The notes under the pieces were generated by a model that was given only the letters and a program-made list of their open reading frames with translations, ran no database searches and was not told the origin of the DNA. A stretch of DNA of 64,000 nt from Aradus depressus (taxonomy: Eukaryota; Arthropoda; Insecta; Hemiptera; Aradidae). Both the position numbers and the translations under genes were made by a program. How positions within the stretch are numbered: the first letter of the stretch is position 1; the number at the start of each line of letters is the position of its first letter. This document shows positions 1 to 9,821 of the stretch, one piece after another. The stretch covers positions 27,131,534 to 27,195,533 of the forward strand of contig OY759215.1 of assembly GCA_963662175.1 (NCBI GenBank), in the 5' to 3' direction.

Positions 1-143
1 CCAAAGATGGAATTGATCTCTTCCAAAGTGACCTCGTCCTGTAAGTTCCCTAACCCGTTGTCTAGTTTAGTTGTTGGCATTCCGCAGCCTCCAGCCAATA
101 CTTCCCCATCTACTTCATTATACTTCCGTTTTTTGAAAGCCAT
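1..143 (-). CDS. Partial coding segment, unknown product
   Basis: Reading leftwards from an ATG at 143-141, 47 codons stay open to the window edge. The start of the peptide is basic (MAFKKRKYNEVDGEVLAGG) and the end is acidic (DEVTLEEINSIF). The ATG directly follows a pyrimidine-rich stretch ending in CAG, so it could be the first base of an internal exon as well as a start. Composition is more balanced than the AT-rich DNA to its right. I do not recognise the protein; it could be host or transposon-encoded. Only the N-terminal piece is visible. Confidence 0.35.
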   Translation of the reverse strand, partial: MAFKKRKYNEVDGEVLAGGCGMPTTKLDNGLGNLQDEVTLEEINSIF

Positions 144-224
144 CTGAGAGAAAATGTTATCTATATTTATATAATTGACATGAGTTATGCCGTTTTTTCG
201 CATGCTATTTATGTGGTCACGGAT

Positions 225-632
225 TTTTACTTTCCCAGCTGCTCCCGATAGAATGAATATATCCACAATTTTATTTGTGCGTCCAGAACCCCTTAAGGGT
301 AACCAATTGATTTTCATCTAAATCAACCAATGAATGAGGGGATTAGGGGGACGTTTAATACAAAAATTCTAATAACAGCCGTTGTAATGAATATTTCACA
401 AATTTCATGTGTAAATAACAACCAATACGACAACTATTAATTTTCAGCTGAATCGGCCAAAGAATAGGGGGGCTAAACTCAAAAACCCCAATGACTCCGG
501 ACGTAATGAATACATCCACCTGAAATTTTATAATTAAATTCATAACCCATACGGAAAGCATCTATTACCTATTAACGTCCCATCCGAAGGACGCCGTGCT
601 CAATGTTTTTTCACCTCTCAGATAAATGTATC
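225..632. repeat. Rep-A remnants and a SINE-T scrap
   Basis: Two degenerate Rep-A pieces (about 235-375 and 395-555) show its hallmarks: 'gatagaatgaatatatc' and 'tttcagctgaatcggcc', followed by the stretch ending 'aaccccaatgactcc'. They are followed at about 568-632 by a SINE-T scrap with 'aacgtcccatccgaagga'. No gene is seen from 144 to 1650. Confidence 0.6.
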
Positions 633-869
633 TAAATAAATACCCCTGTTATATCTATATTTTGTCCTTACTCATTTCGCCAATAATCCCTTCTAAATTG
701 CATAATATGGAAAAGGTAAAAAGTGTATTCCCCGTTTTTTCCCTTCACCTTTCATATTAGATAGCTTTTACACGACTGTTTTGACGTTTTATGAATTAAA
801 TGTTTCGACAAAATTAACTTGTGATATGGATGGATGTAGGCATTCGTTCTTCCAAAATGTTAGTTAAAT

Positions 870-1080
870 TTTCAGTATTTTAGGGTTTCGGGCGGGGATA
901 TGAGAAGTGGGCTCGACTCAAAACCTATAACTGCTGATGTACCTATATATAGATATAACATTTAGTATGAGAATTCGGACTCCCTATGTAATTCAACTAT
1001 TGATTTTTAGCCCAAACGGTCGATTGGTTTTGGAGGGAGAGCGAAATTTTATTTGATTAATTCGTGCTTGGGAAGTAAAC
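870..1080 (+). repeat. Rep-A 3' half
   Basis: Contains 'ggctcgactcaaaacc', 'gatttttagcccaaacggt' and 'ttttggagggagagcga', then 'gcttgggaagtaaac', the 3' portion of Rep-A in the same order as the longer copies at 25850-26450 and 27530-28290. Confidence 0.65.
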
Positions 1081-1091
1081 AACTAATAAAT

Positions 1092-1324
1092 AGGCTTTAG
1101 CTATGAGGTCATATCACCGACTACCAGAGCGCTCATTTGTTGTTCTGGTGGACATGAGGCCGACTCTACTGTGAGAGGGTCAGGGTCTTTAACGAGCAAC
1201 TGACATCGCACAGGCTCGGGACTATCGCGGGCCAGATGAAAAATCTAAGGGACTCGACCGGGTTTCGAACCCGCGATCTTGAATTTAGTAGACTAGCACG
1301 CTACCTCTGAGCTACCGGCGCCCA
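1092..1324 (-). mobile_element. SINE-T copy, internally shortened
   Basis: On the minus strand it begins with the tRNA-like head (GGGCGCCGGTAGCTC) and has a B-box GGTTTCGAACCC-type palindrome in 'gggtttcgaacccgcg'. It continues to the conserved 'ctaccagagcgctc' body near 1120. The central part between head and body is shortened relative to the full-length copies, and no telomere-like tail remains. Confidence 0.75.
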
Positions 1325-1652
1325 CATGCGAAAAATATGGATTGTTGCAAGAACGTTTACGTATTTTGATTTATTTACCTCTATTTTTCCTGATTTTATT
1401 CTCCTTACAAAATTATATTTCTTAAATGTATCAATCACTTTTAAACCGAACCGTTCTTACAAATAAGCATTTAACGATTAAGAAAACGATAACGAACAGA
1501 ACATTGGTAAAAAAAAAACCATTATTCAACAAAACACATCTGGTTAACAATTTAAACATCTGAATTTTCCTTTTTTCTCCCAAAATATATTTCCATGCAA
1601 AATGAAGATGCAAGTTGAAGAAAATTATGTTAAATATAAATACACTTTGTAT

Positions 1653-1662
1653 TATTTAAATA
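1653..1662 (+). promoter_or_regulatory. TATA-like box upstream of the Cys-rich gene
   Basis: 'tatttaaata' lies 65 bases before the ATG at 1727. In DNA this AT-rich such a match is weak evidence. A pyrimidine tract ending 'tttttag' at 1675 could instead be a splice acceptor of a 5' UTR intron. Confidence 0.2.
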
Positions 1663-1726
1663 TGCCATTTTTTAGATGAATTTCCATATGAATGGAAATT
1701 GAGGCGATAAAGAAATCAAATAAAAT

Positions 1727-3808
1727 ATGTTTTCGGACGTTCCACCTGAATATCAAAAATCCATCAGTGAGTGTAAGAAATATCATGGAGAAATTGTTAT
1801 ACCCAGAAGTAAATTATTGAATTTGGCTGCGCAAAATAGAGATACGAAACTCAACGTTAACTTGACTCTCTTGGATGACAATAAATTGATTAGAAGTCAA
1901 GAGAGATGTACTCACTGCGGACCGACTTATGTCAAAGAGATTCCTTGTAATAATATTTGTGCTCAACCCTGTTGTTCAAGTGTCAACCAAACATGTTGCT
2001 GTCAGCCGCAGCAGAAATATGTTAGGTGTTCGAATCCACCCAACAACTGTTGTCAGCCCATTCAACAGAAGTGTTGCACATGTGTCTGCAATAGTCAGGA
2101 GGTTGAGAGAAGTTGTTGCGATTGTCAGGAGCCTAAATATGTAATATGCGAAATTCCAAAACCCTGTAAAAATGTTTCTTATACATGTTGTGAGAATAAC
2201 CAGGACCCCAGTGAAGGTAAAAAGATGAAAACACCACTTAGTAACAGAATAAATAAATATAAAGCAATAAGAAGTAAGGGAAAACCAAACAATAATGATA
2301 GTAACGAAACTGGTACGATTAACTTTGGTGATAGTAACGAGACAGAACCAGATTTCGATTCCATTCTGTGTAAGAAGTTGACAGAAATAGAATCAAAAAT
2401 GGCAATGTTGAAATCATGTGAATGCAAAGCTCCAGAACCTAAATCTGGTGATTGCAATGAATCAGTGAAGACATGCGATTGCAAACAGTTAGAAAATTGT
2501 CAATGCAAAAAACAAAAAAAGTGTGACTGTTCGGAAGAAGAGAAGAAATCTTGTGATTCCAAAGAATTCAAAACATGTGAATGTAAAAAACATAAAAGTT
2601 GCGAATGTAAACAAGATGAAAAATCTTGTGATTGTAAAGAATTCAAAACATGTGAATGTAAAAAACACAAAACTTGCGAATGTAAACAAGATGAAAAGTC
2701 TCAAGAAGATGAACAACGGTGGTGTGACTGTAAGGAACGCAAGAGGTGCGAATCTAAACAACTAAGAGACTGCGGTGGAAAACGAGAAGAGAATAAATAT
2801 TGTTGTGAATGTAAACAATTTATAGATCATGAATGTAAAAAAACAAATACTTTTGAAGAAAGAAATGAATTTAAAGAAATCCTATTAAGTGCTATTAAAA
2901 ATGTAGATAAATGTCAATGTGATAAAAATCAAATATGTAAATGCGAAAAACGGGAAATGGAAAATTTTTGTAAATTCAAAGAACAAGTGTGGACCAATCC
3001 GTGTAAATGTGATGAATATTTAAAGAAACTCATAGAGCTTAATTCAGATTTACTAACTAAGCAGTTGTTAGTGAGGCATGAAAAAGAAGATAAGCCTGTA
3101 GAGAAGATAGTATCCGATAAGCCTTACATATTCTTTTTGGGAAATACCGTAGAGAAAGAAAAAACGGCACAATCTGAAAAATCTTCAAGAACGGCACAAT
3201 CTGAAAAAGATGATCATGAGGGCGTTATGGCAATCAGCAACCTAACCGAGGCGATAAAACACTTGGAGGAAAAAATACACTTTGAAAATGCACCTTTTAA
3301 ATTGCATATCAATGACAATGAAGGAATGTATGTTAACAAAGAATACAGTGGAAGTGCAGTGCAGAGAGATGAATACTTAAAAAGTATAGAAAAGATGGGA
3401 GAGATCTTTAGTAACTTACTGAAAATATCATTGGAGAGAGGAGTTCAATATGAGCCTCTTCAGCAAGTGTCCAGGGAACAGACTTACAAGAAGAAGACAG
3501 TTGACGAAGACACGGAAGTAGACATCAGGACCATGAGTGAGTTTGGTGCTCCGTGCCACTGCGATCCCAGTCATAGGATAATGGAAGGGACCAGCAAACC
3601 TGAAGAAGAGGAGAAAGTGTTCTACATAGAGAAGAAGCCAAGCACAATAAGCCCAGTGTACTCTAGAGTAGCTACCCCAGAGCCACATACCATAGTCACC
3701 TTCGATGAAACTACGAGCACAGTCACCATCCCTCCCAAGCCTCCTCAGGAAAGACCTCAACAAAGAAAAGCTAAGTTGTTTCCAAGATGGAGTAGAACCA
3801 AAAAGTAA
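1727..3808 (+). CDS. Lysine- and cysteine-rich protein of unknown function
   Basis: An uninterrupted 693-residue reading frame, by far the longest host-looking frame here. There is no signal peptide or membrane segment, so a cytosolic or nuclear protein is likely. Residues ~60-160 are rich in CC and CxC pairs (CCSS, TCCC, CCTCVC, SCCDC). Residues ~235-400 hold more than a dozen CxCK-type units (CDCK, CECK, CQCK) spaced about eight residues apart, in a highly charged Lys/Glu/Asp background, including a near-exact 25-residue tandem duplication. Residues ~400-600 have few cysteines and look helical. The tail is Pro/Arg/Lys-rich (PPKPPQERPQQRK). The absence of introns suggests a retrogene or a fast-evolving lineage-specific gene. 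CxC-rich proteins are known in insect sperm structures and in metal binding; either role here is only inference. I do not recognise an orthologue. Confidence 0.75.
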   Translation: MFSDVPPEYQKSISECKKYHGEIVIPRSKLLNLAAQNRDTKLNVNLTLLDDNKLIRSQERCTHCGPTYVKEIPCNNICAQPCCSSVNQTCCCQPQQKYVRCSNPPNNCCQPIQQKCCTCVCNSQEVERSCCDCQEPKYVICEIPKPCKNVSYTCCENNQDPSEGKKMKTPLSNRINKYKAIRSKGKPNNNDSNETGTINFGDSNETEPDFDSILCKKLTEIESKMAMLKSCECKAPEPKSGDCNESVKTCDCKQLENCQCKKQKKCDCSEEEKKSCDSKEFKTCECKKHKSCECKQDEKSCDCKEFKTCECKKHKTCECKQDEKSQEDEQRWCDCKERKRCESKQLRDCGGKREENKYCCECKQFIDHECKKTNTFEERNEFKEILLSAIKNVDKCQCDKNQICKCEKREMENFCKFKEQVWTNPCKCDEYLKKLIELNSDLLTKQLLVRHEKEDKPVEKIVSDKPYIFFLGNTVEKEKTAQSEKSSRTAQSEKDDHEGVMAISNLTEAIKHLEEKIHFENAPFKLHINDNEGMYVNKEYSGSAVQRDEYLKSIEKMGEIFSNLLKISLERGVQYEPLQQVSREQTYKKKTVDEDTEVDIRTMSEFGAPCHCDPSHRIMEGTSKPEEEEKVFYIEKKPSTISPVYSRVATPEPHTIVTFDETTSTVTIPPKPPQERPQQRKAKLFPRWSRTKK
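2549..2698 (+). repeat. 75-bp in-frame tandem duplication inside the Cys-rich gene
   Basis: Two adjacent 75-base units (2549-2623, 2624-2698) encode residues 275-299 and 300-324. They differ by only a few bases; two differences change residues (DSK/DCK, HKS/HKT). The high nucleotide identity points to recent expansion by slippage or unequal exchange. Confidence 0.9.
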
Positions 3809-4276
3809 TATACGTTATTAAAATATACTTATATATTACTAATATGCTTTTAATGTATATTTATAATATACATTACATCAACATTTACCTGTTTTCAGTT
3901 TTATTAATTTTTGTTTTGTTCTTATAAAGGTAACATGCAAAAATCCAGATCTACTCTCCTCTTGGGGTGTTCCAACGAAATAGCATCAGCAGCTTTTCTT
4001 AGAATCTTAACGATTAGCAAAACAATTTCAAATGACCCACTTTTAATATTAGCGCTTATATCAACATAAAATATCTTAAAATATCCACTCAAGGAAAAAA
4101 AAAAAAGATACAAATTATTTAAATAACACGGTATAAAAAATAATAAGGATCTACTAAGGATACAAGGACGATCGATACATCAATCGATTCGTTACACTCC
4201 TGAGAAATTGAAACTGGAATCGAACGCAGATTTTGACGTACTGGAAAGACTAGGCGGTGGAAAAACCACTTGTATC
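3809..4276. other. No gene seen
   Basis: AT-rich DNA following the Cys-rich gene. No canonical AATAAA signal stands out in the first 200 bases; variants such as ATTAAA (3818) exist. Confidence 0.5.
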
Positions 4277-4284
4277 CCCAGAGA

Positions 4285-5200
4285 CAGGGCCGGCCTTAGG
4301 GCGGCGCGAGCAGTGCAATCGCACAGGGCGCCACGGTACACATTGCCAGTAAAAAAGTTTAGAGAGGAGAGAATTGACTAAGAAAAGAAGTTCGAAGTGC
4401 TTACGAAAAAATATATTCTTTTTTATACATATAATTTTTTTTTTTTCAAGATTCTGTCTTTCATTTCTAATTTTTTTCACTTTTTTGCGGGGAAAATATG
4501 CTAATTTTACAAAGGGCAATACTTTACAATAAGATATATGATTTAAAATCAAAATATACTCTAAAATAATTTGACCGCCTAAATTCTTTAAATCAACTAT
4601 GTGCGTCGGTTCGCGTATTTTCCACCACAAGCGCTGCTGTTCTTTTGCGTACAAATGTCAATGAATGACATTTCATTATTCCAAGCAATTCGAAGGGCAG
4701 CACAAACTTATTGACGAAAAAAAACTGTAGAAGTTTTTTTATCCATAATTGAAACATTTATTGAATTACATTGTGTGTGATCAAGAAGTACCTACTTGAG
4801 ATCCACGTTGTCCAACACAAAACTGAATTCTATGGCGTTGCTGTCGATCGAAAACGAAATTGGAACTCAGCTGGATTTCTCCAAAACCATCCAGCAATTT
4901 GCAGAGGCCAAAGCACGCAAAGTCAATTTCACTTGATGTATCCTATATAATTTCACATTGTACCTCAATAAAAATGGATTTTTCCGAGAAATTTCAGCGA
5001 ACAGTTTTAAATATTGAGAAATAGTGTGTAAATTGACAATAAAAAATTGTTCTAAACTGAATGTAGAATGATCAATAAGTTTTGGCGACCCTCAAAAATA
5101 ACCAATGATAATTGAAAGAAAAATCTATGAAGGGACGCATTTTTTCATACTCGCACCGGCCGCTATCTCACCTAAGGACGCCGCTATCTCACCGGCCCTG
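4285..5200 (+). mobile_element. Non-autonomous hAT element with 8-bp target duplication
   Basis: The element starts CAGGGCCGGCCTTAGGGC and ends with the inverse ...CCGGCCCTG. It is flanked on both sides by the same 8 bases, CCCAGAGA (4277-4284 and 5201-5208); 8-bp duplications and CAGGG termini are hallmarks of the hAT superfamily. The body is largely AT-rich, with a recognisable C-terminal transposase remnant at 4805-4936. A near-duplicate of the right end ('ccgctatctcacc') occurs twice just inside the right terminus. Confidence 0.88.
4805..4936 (+). pseudogene. hAT transposase C-terminal (dimerisation) remnant
   Basis: A 43-codon open stretch ending in TGA reads TLSNTKLNSMALLSIENE, then LDFSKTIQQFAEAKARKV. 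'LALLSIE.E' followed by 'LDFS..I..FA..KAR' is the usual C-terminal ending of hAT transposases of the TTF/ZMYM1-like group. The rest of the transposase is absent, so this is an internally deleted derivative. Confidence 0.75.
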
Positions 5201-5320
5201 CCCAGAGATACATTACCAAGTTAAGGGTATGCTTGTTCATAATGATTAATAGAGTCGACAGTATCTTTTCAATGTAGAAGGAAATCGAGGTTCTGTCGTG
5301 TAAAAGAAAATGCAAAATTT

Positions 5321-5361
5321 GGCCAACGTTTCGAAAACTATTTATTTTCTTCTTCAGGGCC
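5321..5361 (-). ncRNA. Hammerhead ribozyme-like motif (left arm)
   Basis: On the minus strand: GGCC, then CUGAAGA (fits CUGANGA), stem II GAAAA/UUUUC around a 7-base loop, GAAA, the short self-complementary ACGU as stem III, U at the expected cleavage position, then GGCC pairing with the first GGCC as stem I. Confidence 0.6.
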
Positions 5362-5772
5362 TACAGAATATAAACAAACAAATTAGACATTATGGACAAT
5401 GATATAAACAGGTTCTTTATAATAATTTGAATAAGAGATGGAAACAATTTTTTAACATAAATGAAAGAGAGAAAAATAATAATAAATAAATACAACTTTT
5501 GAAAGTAGAAAACAACTATATAAAACAATATATATATATCTAAATAACTAAAAAGTAAAAATTACCTTATAACTTCTCCTCTCTATTTAGAGATATATAT
5601 GTATATTGTTTTATACAGTTTATTACTACTTTCAAAAGTTGTATTTATTTATTATTATTTTTCTATCTTTCATTTATGTTAAAAAATTGTTTCCATTTCT
5701 TTTTCAAATTATTATAAAGTTTCTGTTTATATCAGTGTACATCATGTCTAATTTGTTTGTTTATATTATGTA

Positions 5773-5813
5773 GGCCCTGAAGAAGAAAATAAATAGTTTT
5801 CGAAACGTTGGCC
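5773..5813 (+). ncRNA. Hammerhead ribozyme-like motif (right arm)
   Basis: Inverted partner of 5321-5361 with the same core, 5-bp stem II and GGCC/GGCC stem I. All invariant core bases are kept. Confidence 0.6.
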
Positions 5814-5862
5814 AAATTTCTTTTACATGACAGAACCTCGATTTCCTTCTACATTGGTAGCT

Positions 5863-6768
5863 TGTTGTTGTGCGGTGTGGGACTTTTTTTAAAACAAATA
5901 TTACCTAGATCCTCTTCAGAAGCACTAAAAATAAAAGTGTCTCCTGCCTCAAATAGATTCAAAAACATATATTTCTCTTTCTTTTGTACCTAGTACTGAT
6001 CCTACCTCTTTGGAGCACCCTCCAGGTAAGAAAAACACAAAATAACACTTAAAGCCTGTTTATTCCATTTAACATATGGCAAGTGGGACACATTACATTT
6101 AGCATTCCATTCTTACTCTAGAAAGCTTAACATTTCCTTTATGTATTTTTCTAAAATAACATAACGTACACATATTTTTTTGGAGGGACAAAATATTAAA
6201 TATTGATTATATATATTTCAAATTTAATAAACATTGCCAGCAACAAGAATGGTAGGAATTTTGGTTTCTTTATAACATTGAGATCATACGCTTATTCTTA
6301 AATGTTTGAAATAATATAATATTCAATATAATGATAGGTTCAACCGTTCATTGAATGAAAACTTGTAACCTGAATTGTAACCAATTAGAGCTTACTTGCT
6401 GAACTATGGAGCTGTTCGTCAAATAGATTGTGTAAATTGCATAGGCCTACAAGAAAACAAATTTTTTTTTGGTGCCTAGGATTTTAGAACTGATTTTAGC
6501 CATATTTGGAGCGCTGATTCTAAATATGAATTCAGTTTTTCTCTATCTGCTCTACTTTTTTAGATCAGTGTTTTTTTTTTAACGTGCAGTTCAACACGAA
6601 ATGTGCAGTTTTAACTCCATTTTGTGCAGTGCTAAATAACAGATACAAGGATAGGTTTCTGTATATTTGCCATATTGTCAGTCTGCCATCCAGTTAGTTT
6701 AGCGGATCCGCGTGCTAGCGAACCCCTACTCCGGCCGGCGCACGCGGATTTGCGTATCTCCACCAGGA
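5863..6768. other. No gene seen
   Basis: AT-rich. 'gtgcagtt' type motifs recur three times around 6575-6640. A GC-richer patch at 6700-6770 leads into the pseudogene. Confidence 0.5.
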
Positions 6769-7905
6769 TGAGTTAAATGACCTCACCAGAGATCTCAACC
6801 TCAAAAGAAGCTTCTGAATTACTGGCTTTCAAGTTGAACGACGAAAATTGACTGGAACAAGGAACCAAAATTACTTTTTACCGTACAAGAGAACCTGCTA
6901 CCCTTCTTCTCTCATGAAGACAATCTTGTATTTTGTCACGAAATTAAAGGACTCCTGGAAAAAGTGGGTCTTCCTGAATATTTTCCAGATGATGGGCGCC
7001 TATTTATTGACAGCTCAAAGCAAAGTTTGAAATGTGTCCTTCTACAGAATGGGAGCAAATATGGTTCGATACCAATTGCTCACTCAACGAAAATGAAAGA
7101 AGAATATAACACCATAGCTTTGGTCTTGGAGAAGATAAAGTATCATGCACATCAATGGGTGATTTGTGTGGACTTAAAAATGGTAAACTTTCTCCTTGGA
7201 CAGCAAAGTGGCCACACCAAATATACTTGCTTCTTGTGCCTCTGGGATAGCAGAGACAAAACACACCACTGGGTTAGAAAAGAGTGGCCTAAGAGAGAAA
7301 ACATGGACGTTGGGGAAAAGAATATCATTAACGACCCCTTAGTTGAACGAGAGAAAATCATCTTTCCTCTACTGCATATCAAGCTGGGCCTTATGAAGCA
7401 GTTTGTAAAGGCTCTTGATAAGAACGGATCATGCTTTGCATATATAGGGGGAAAAAATGCCTCAGTTGAGTACAGAAGAAATTAAAGCAGGTATATTTGA
7501 CGGCCCACAGATAAGACAACTCATTAAGGATGCTGCCTTCGTAAATTCGATGAATGAGGCGCGAAAAGCTTTTTCCAGCAAAAAGCCTGAACTTCATTTG
7601 TTGCAGTTGTCGGAAACGCAAAGCTGAAAACTATGCTGAACTGGTAAACGAGATGCTTAACAGTTTCAAATCCCTTGGGTGTAAGATGATTATTAAGGTG
7701 CAGTATTTACACAGTCACTTGACCGTTTTCCTGAAAATTTAGGAGACACCAATGAGAAACAAGGTGAAAGATTCCACCACGATATTAACATTATGGAGAA
7801 CCGCTACCATGGAAGATGGAATACGCATGATGGCAGATTACTGCTGGAGTATAAAAGGGACTGTCCCAAAGTACATTCAAGAATGTCACCTGTAGTTGGT
7901 TTCAT
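6769..7905 (+). pseudogene. Decayed transposon-like gene of an uncharacterised arthropod family
   Basis: Reading across three frames gives one continuous protein-like path. It starts around 6769 with an in-frame stop near 6848. The longest intact run is 6964-7485, with GLPEYFPDDGRLFIDSS, LKCVLLQNGSKYGSIPIAHS, CVDLKMVNFLLGQQ, CFLCLWDSR and PLLHIKLGLMKQFVKAL. After 7446 the frame shifts to KAGIFDGPQIRQLIKD, then ENYAELVNEMLNSFKSLG, then a further shift to RFPENLGDTNEKQGERFHHD and WNTH near 7830. I recall this motif string from many multi-copy, unnamed insect proteins that behave like transposon genes; the superfamily is not clear to me. At least three frameshifts and stops make it non-functional. 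Confidence 0.6.
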
Positions 7906-8890
7906 CGATGAATTTTTTCTCTATCTTTGTATATAATAATATTTGTATAATATAATAATAACAATTCCTTGTTCAGTTTTTTTATTTGATCCATGGATTT
8001 AACTTGAAATAGTGTAACTTATATTTCACTAAAATGTTATTACTTAGAAATTTGAGCTCCTATGCAAAAACTAATGCCATATTTGAATTCAGGGCATCAA
8101 ATTCATATGAAATCAGCTCCAAATACCCCGGCACCAAAACAGCTGTTGGCCTATGTTGTTAATTTGAACTTACATGGTTATATAAGGATGGCCTTGCATA
8201 AATATTCAAGTTCTTAAAAACATTCTATTGATTCAAAAATACAACATAAAACTTTAATAAAACAATGTATTAGGTAATAATATTACACATTCAAAAGCTC
8301 CGTTAGAGTCTGGAATACATGAATGAGAGACAAAGGGAAGAGTTAGTTTTGTGTGTGTACATAGGGCACACCAGGCTGACCATGAACATTTGACCGCTCT
8401 GTAAGTCCTGCAGGGGAAGAATGTCTGTCAGACACCTCATTGAGACGTTGGTTTATTCATTAAACGGTTGACCCTACATAGAATTATAATGTTGAAAAAT
8501 ATACACATAAAAAATATTTTACATTTTATAATGACAAATATCTACATAGTCTAGAAATAAATTAGATAATATTTACAGATTATTTAATACTTTTCACAGT
8601 GTACACATAGTAATAATTACTAAACTAGCTATATACAACGTAATAAAATGATTTGTGAGCTTTAAATTACGTAATATAAATAGTTACTTTACACAAAAAA
8701 CATTCACCATTTTTACAAATACAGTACAAAATTAGGAAAACATTTATGAGAATGTCAGATTAAAATCTCTTAAATCAATGGCTCGTCACATTGGACGAGA
8801 CTAACACAATTAGAAATTATTATTGACTTTATTTTGAATATGAATTTGCAATTATTATACATTGATTTAATTATTTATTTATGTTTATAT
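7906..8890. other. No gene seen
   Basis: AT-rich, with a slightly GC-richer patch at 8340-8450. No repeat family recognised. Confidence 0.5.
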
Positions 8891-8893
8891 GGA

Positions 8894-9121
8894 GAGGGCG
8901 CTGGTAGCTCAGAGGTATGTGTGCTTGCTTACTGAGCTGAAGATCGCAAATTCGAAACCCGGTCGATGGGGCCGAAGATTTTAAGTTTTAAGATTTTAAG
9001 ACTGTTGTTAAAGACCCCTATCTAAGGTAACTAAACATAAGGCAAAATTTAGGACTCCCCACAGTAGATTTGGACTCATTTCCACCAGAGCAACAAAAGA
9101 GCGCTCTGGTAGTAGATGTAA
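8894..9121 (+). mobile_element. SINE-T copy, diverged
   Basis: Begins GAGGGCGCTGGTAGCTCAG (A-box) and has a B-box 'aaattcgaaaccc'. It skips part of the middle and ends in 'gaaagagcgctctggtag'-like sequence. The telomere-like tail is missing and many bases differ from the young copies, so it is an old insertion. Confidence 0.75.
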
Positions 9122-9124
9122 CAC

Positions 9125-9430
9125 AAATGTAATAACTGCCTTTGTAATGAGTGAAATTTCATATATTCGAATTTCAAAGCCCTATAAGGACGATACCCAT
9201 TAATTTACAGCGAAATCATTCGAACGGAAGGAGGCACCAGAAAAGAGGGCTCGACTTAATAACCTAATAACTGCCGATGTAATGAATGTATCGACATAAA
9301 TTTGTTATGTCGATTCAGAAGCCATTATGTAAGTCAAATATTGAATTTTAGCCCAAAAAGTCGATTAGCTTTGGAGGGGGAACGAAAAAGTAAATAATTA
9401 ATTCTTGCTGGGGAAGTACATAGTCGGTGA
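9125..9430 (+). repeat. Rep-A 3' half
   Basis: Runs from 'taactgcctttgtaatga' through 'tagcccaaaaagtcgatt' and 'ggaggggga' to 'cttgctggggaagtaca'. It directly abuts the SINE-T copy. Confidence 0.65.
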
Positions 9431-9821
9431 TTCACCTATTTTTTTTTAGGAAAATACATGGTCGATAAAAATTATTTACAAATACGGGGAACATACAACC
9501 GACAGATATGTAGCTACACAAGAAAAGTAAACACAACTTCTCTGTTTTCATAAGATTGAAACCAATCTGAGATTGAATGGTTTTACAAGAAGAGAATAAC
9601 GGAGTGAACTTCGGTTTAAACATATCTCAAATAATAAATAGGCCATTTATAATAACTGTCGCCAATTATACATCAATTCATATATAATATATATCATTAC
9701 AGCATCACTTCTCCAATTGACTTTTTGCATTTTCAAAAATAGCAATTACAAACTGAAGCTCATCAGTATCTATAATACAGGTGTTCTTTAGGTTCACTAT
9801 TTCTTCTGTCACTTCCTTTTA

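Larger units (their letters stand above)
5270..5856. mobile_element. Palindromic PLE-derived element with head-to-head HHR motifs
   Basis: About 290 bases read outwards from 5565 in both directions with high identity. The outer parts of each arm carry the same module ending in 'acagaacctcgatttcc'. Each arm contains a hammerhead core (see 5321-5361 and 5773-5813) with its CTGA end facing the centre. The same outer module forms the palindrome at 41174-41396, but the inner arm sequence differs, so these are two members of one family with different internal DNA. HHR motifs are known from the terminal repeats of Penelope-like elements, and PLE GIY-YIG fragments occur elsewhere in this window. Confidence 0.75.

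Noticed and set aside
2489..2761. 90-codon frame on the minus strand with TFTCFEF/FTFATF repeats
   Set aside because: It is the antisense shadow of the CxCK repeats in the + strand gene.
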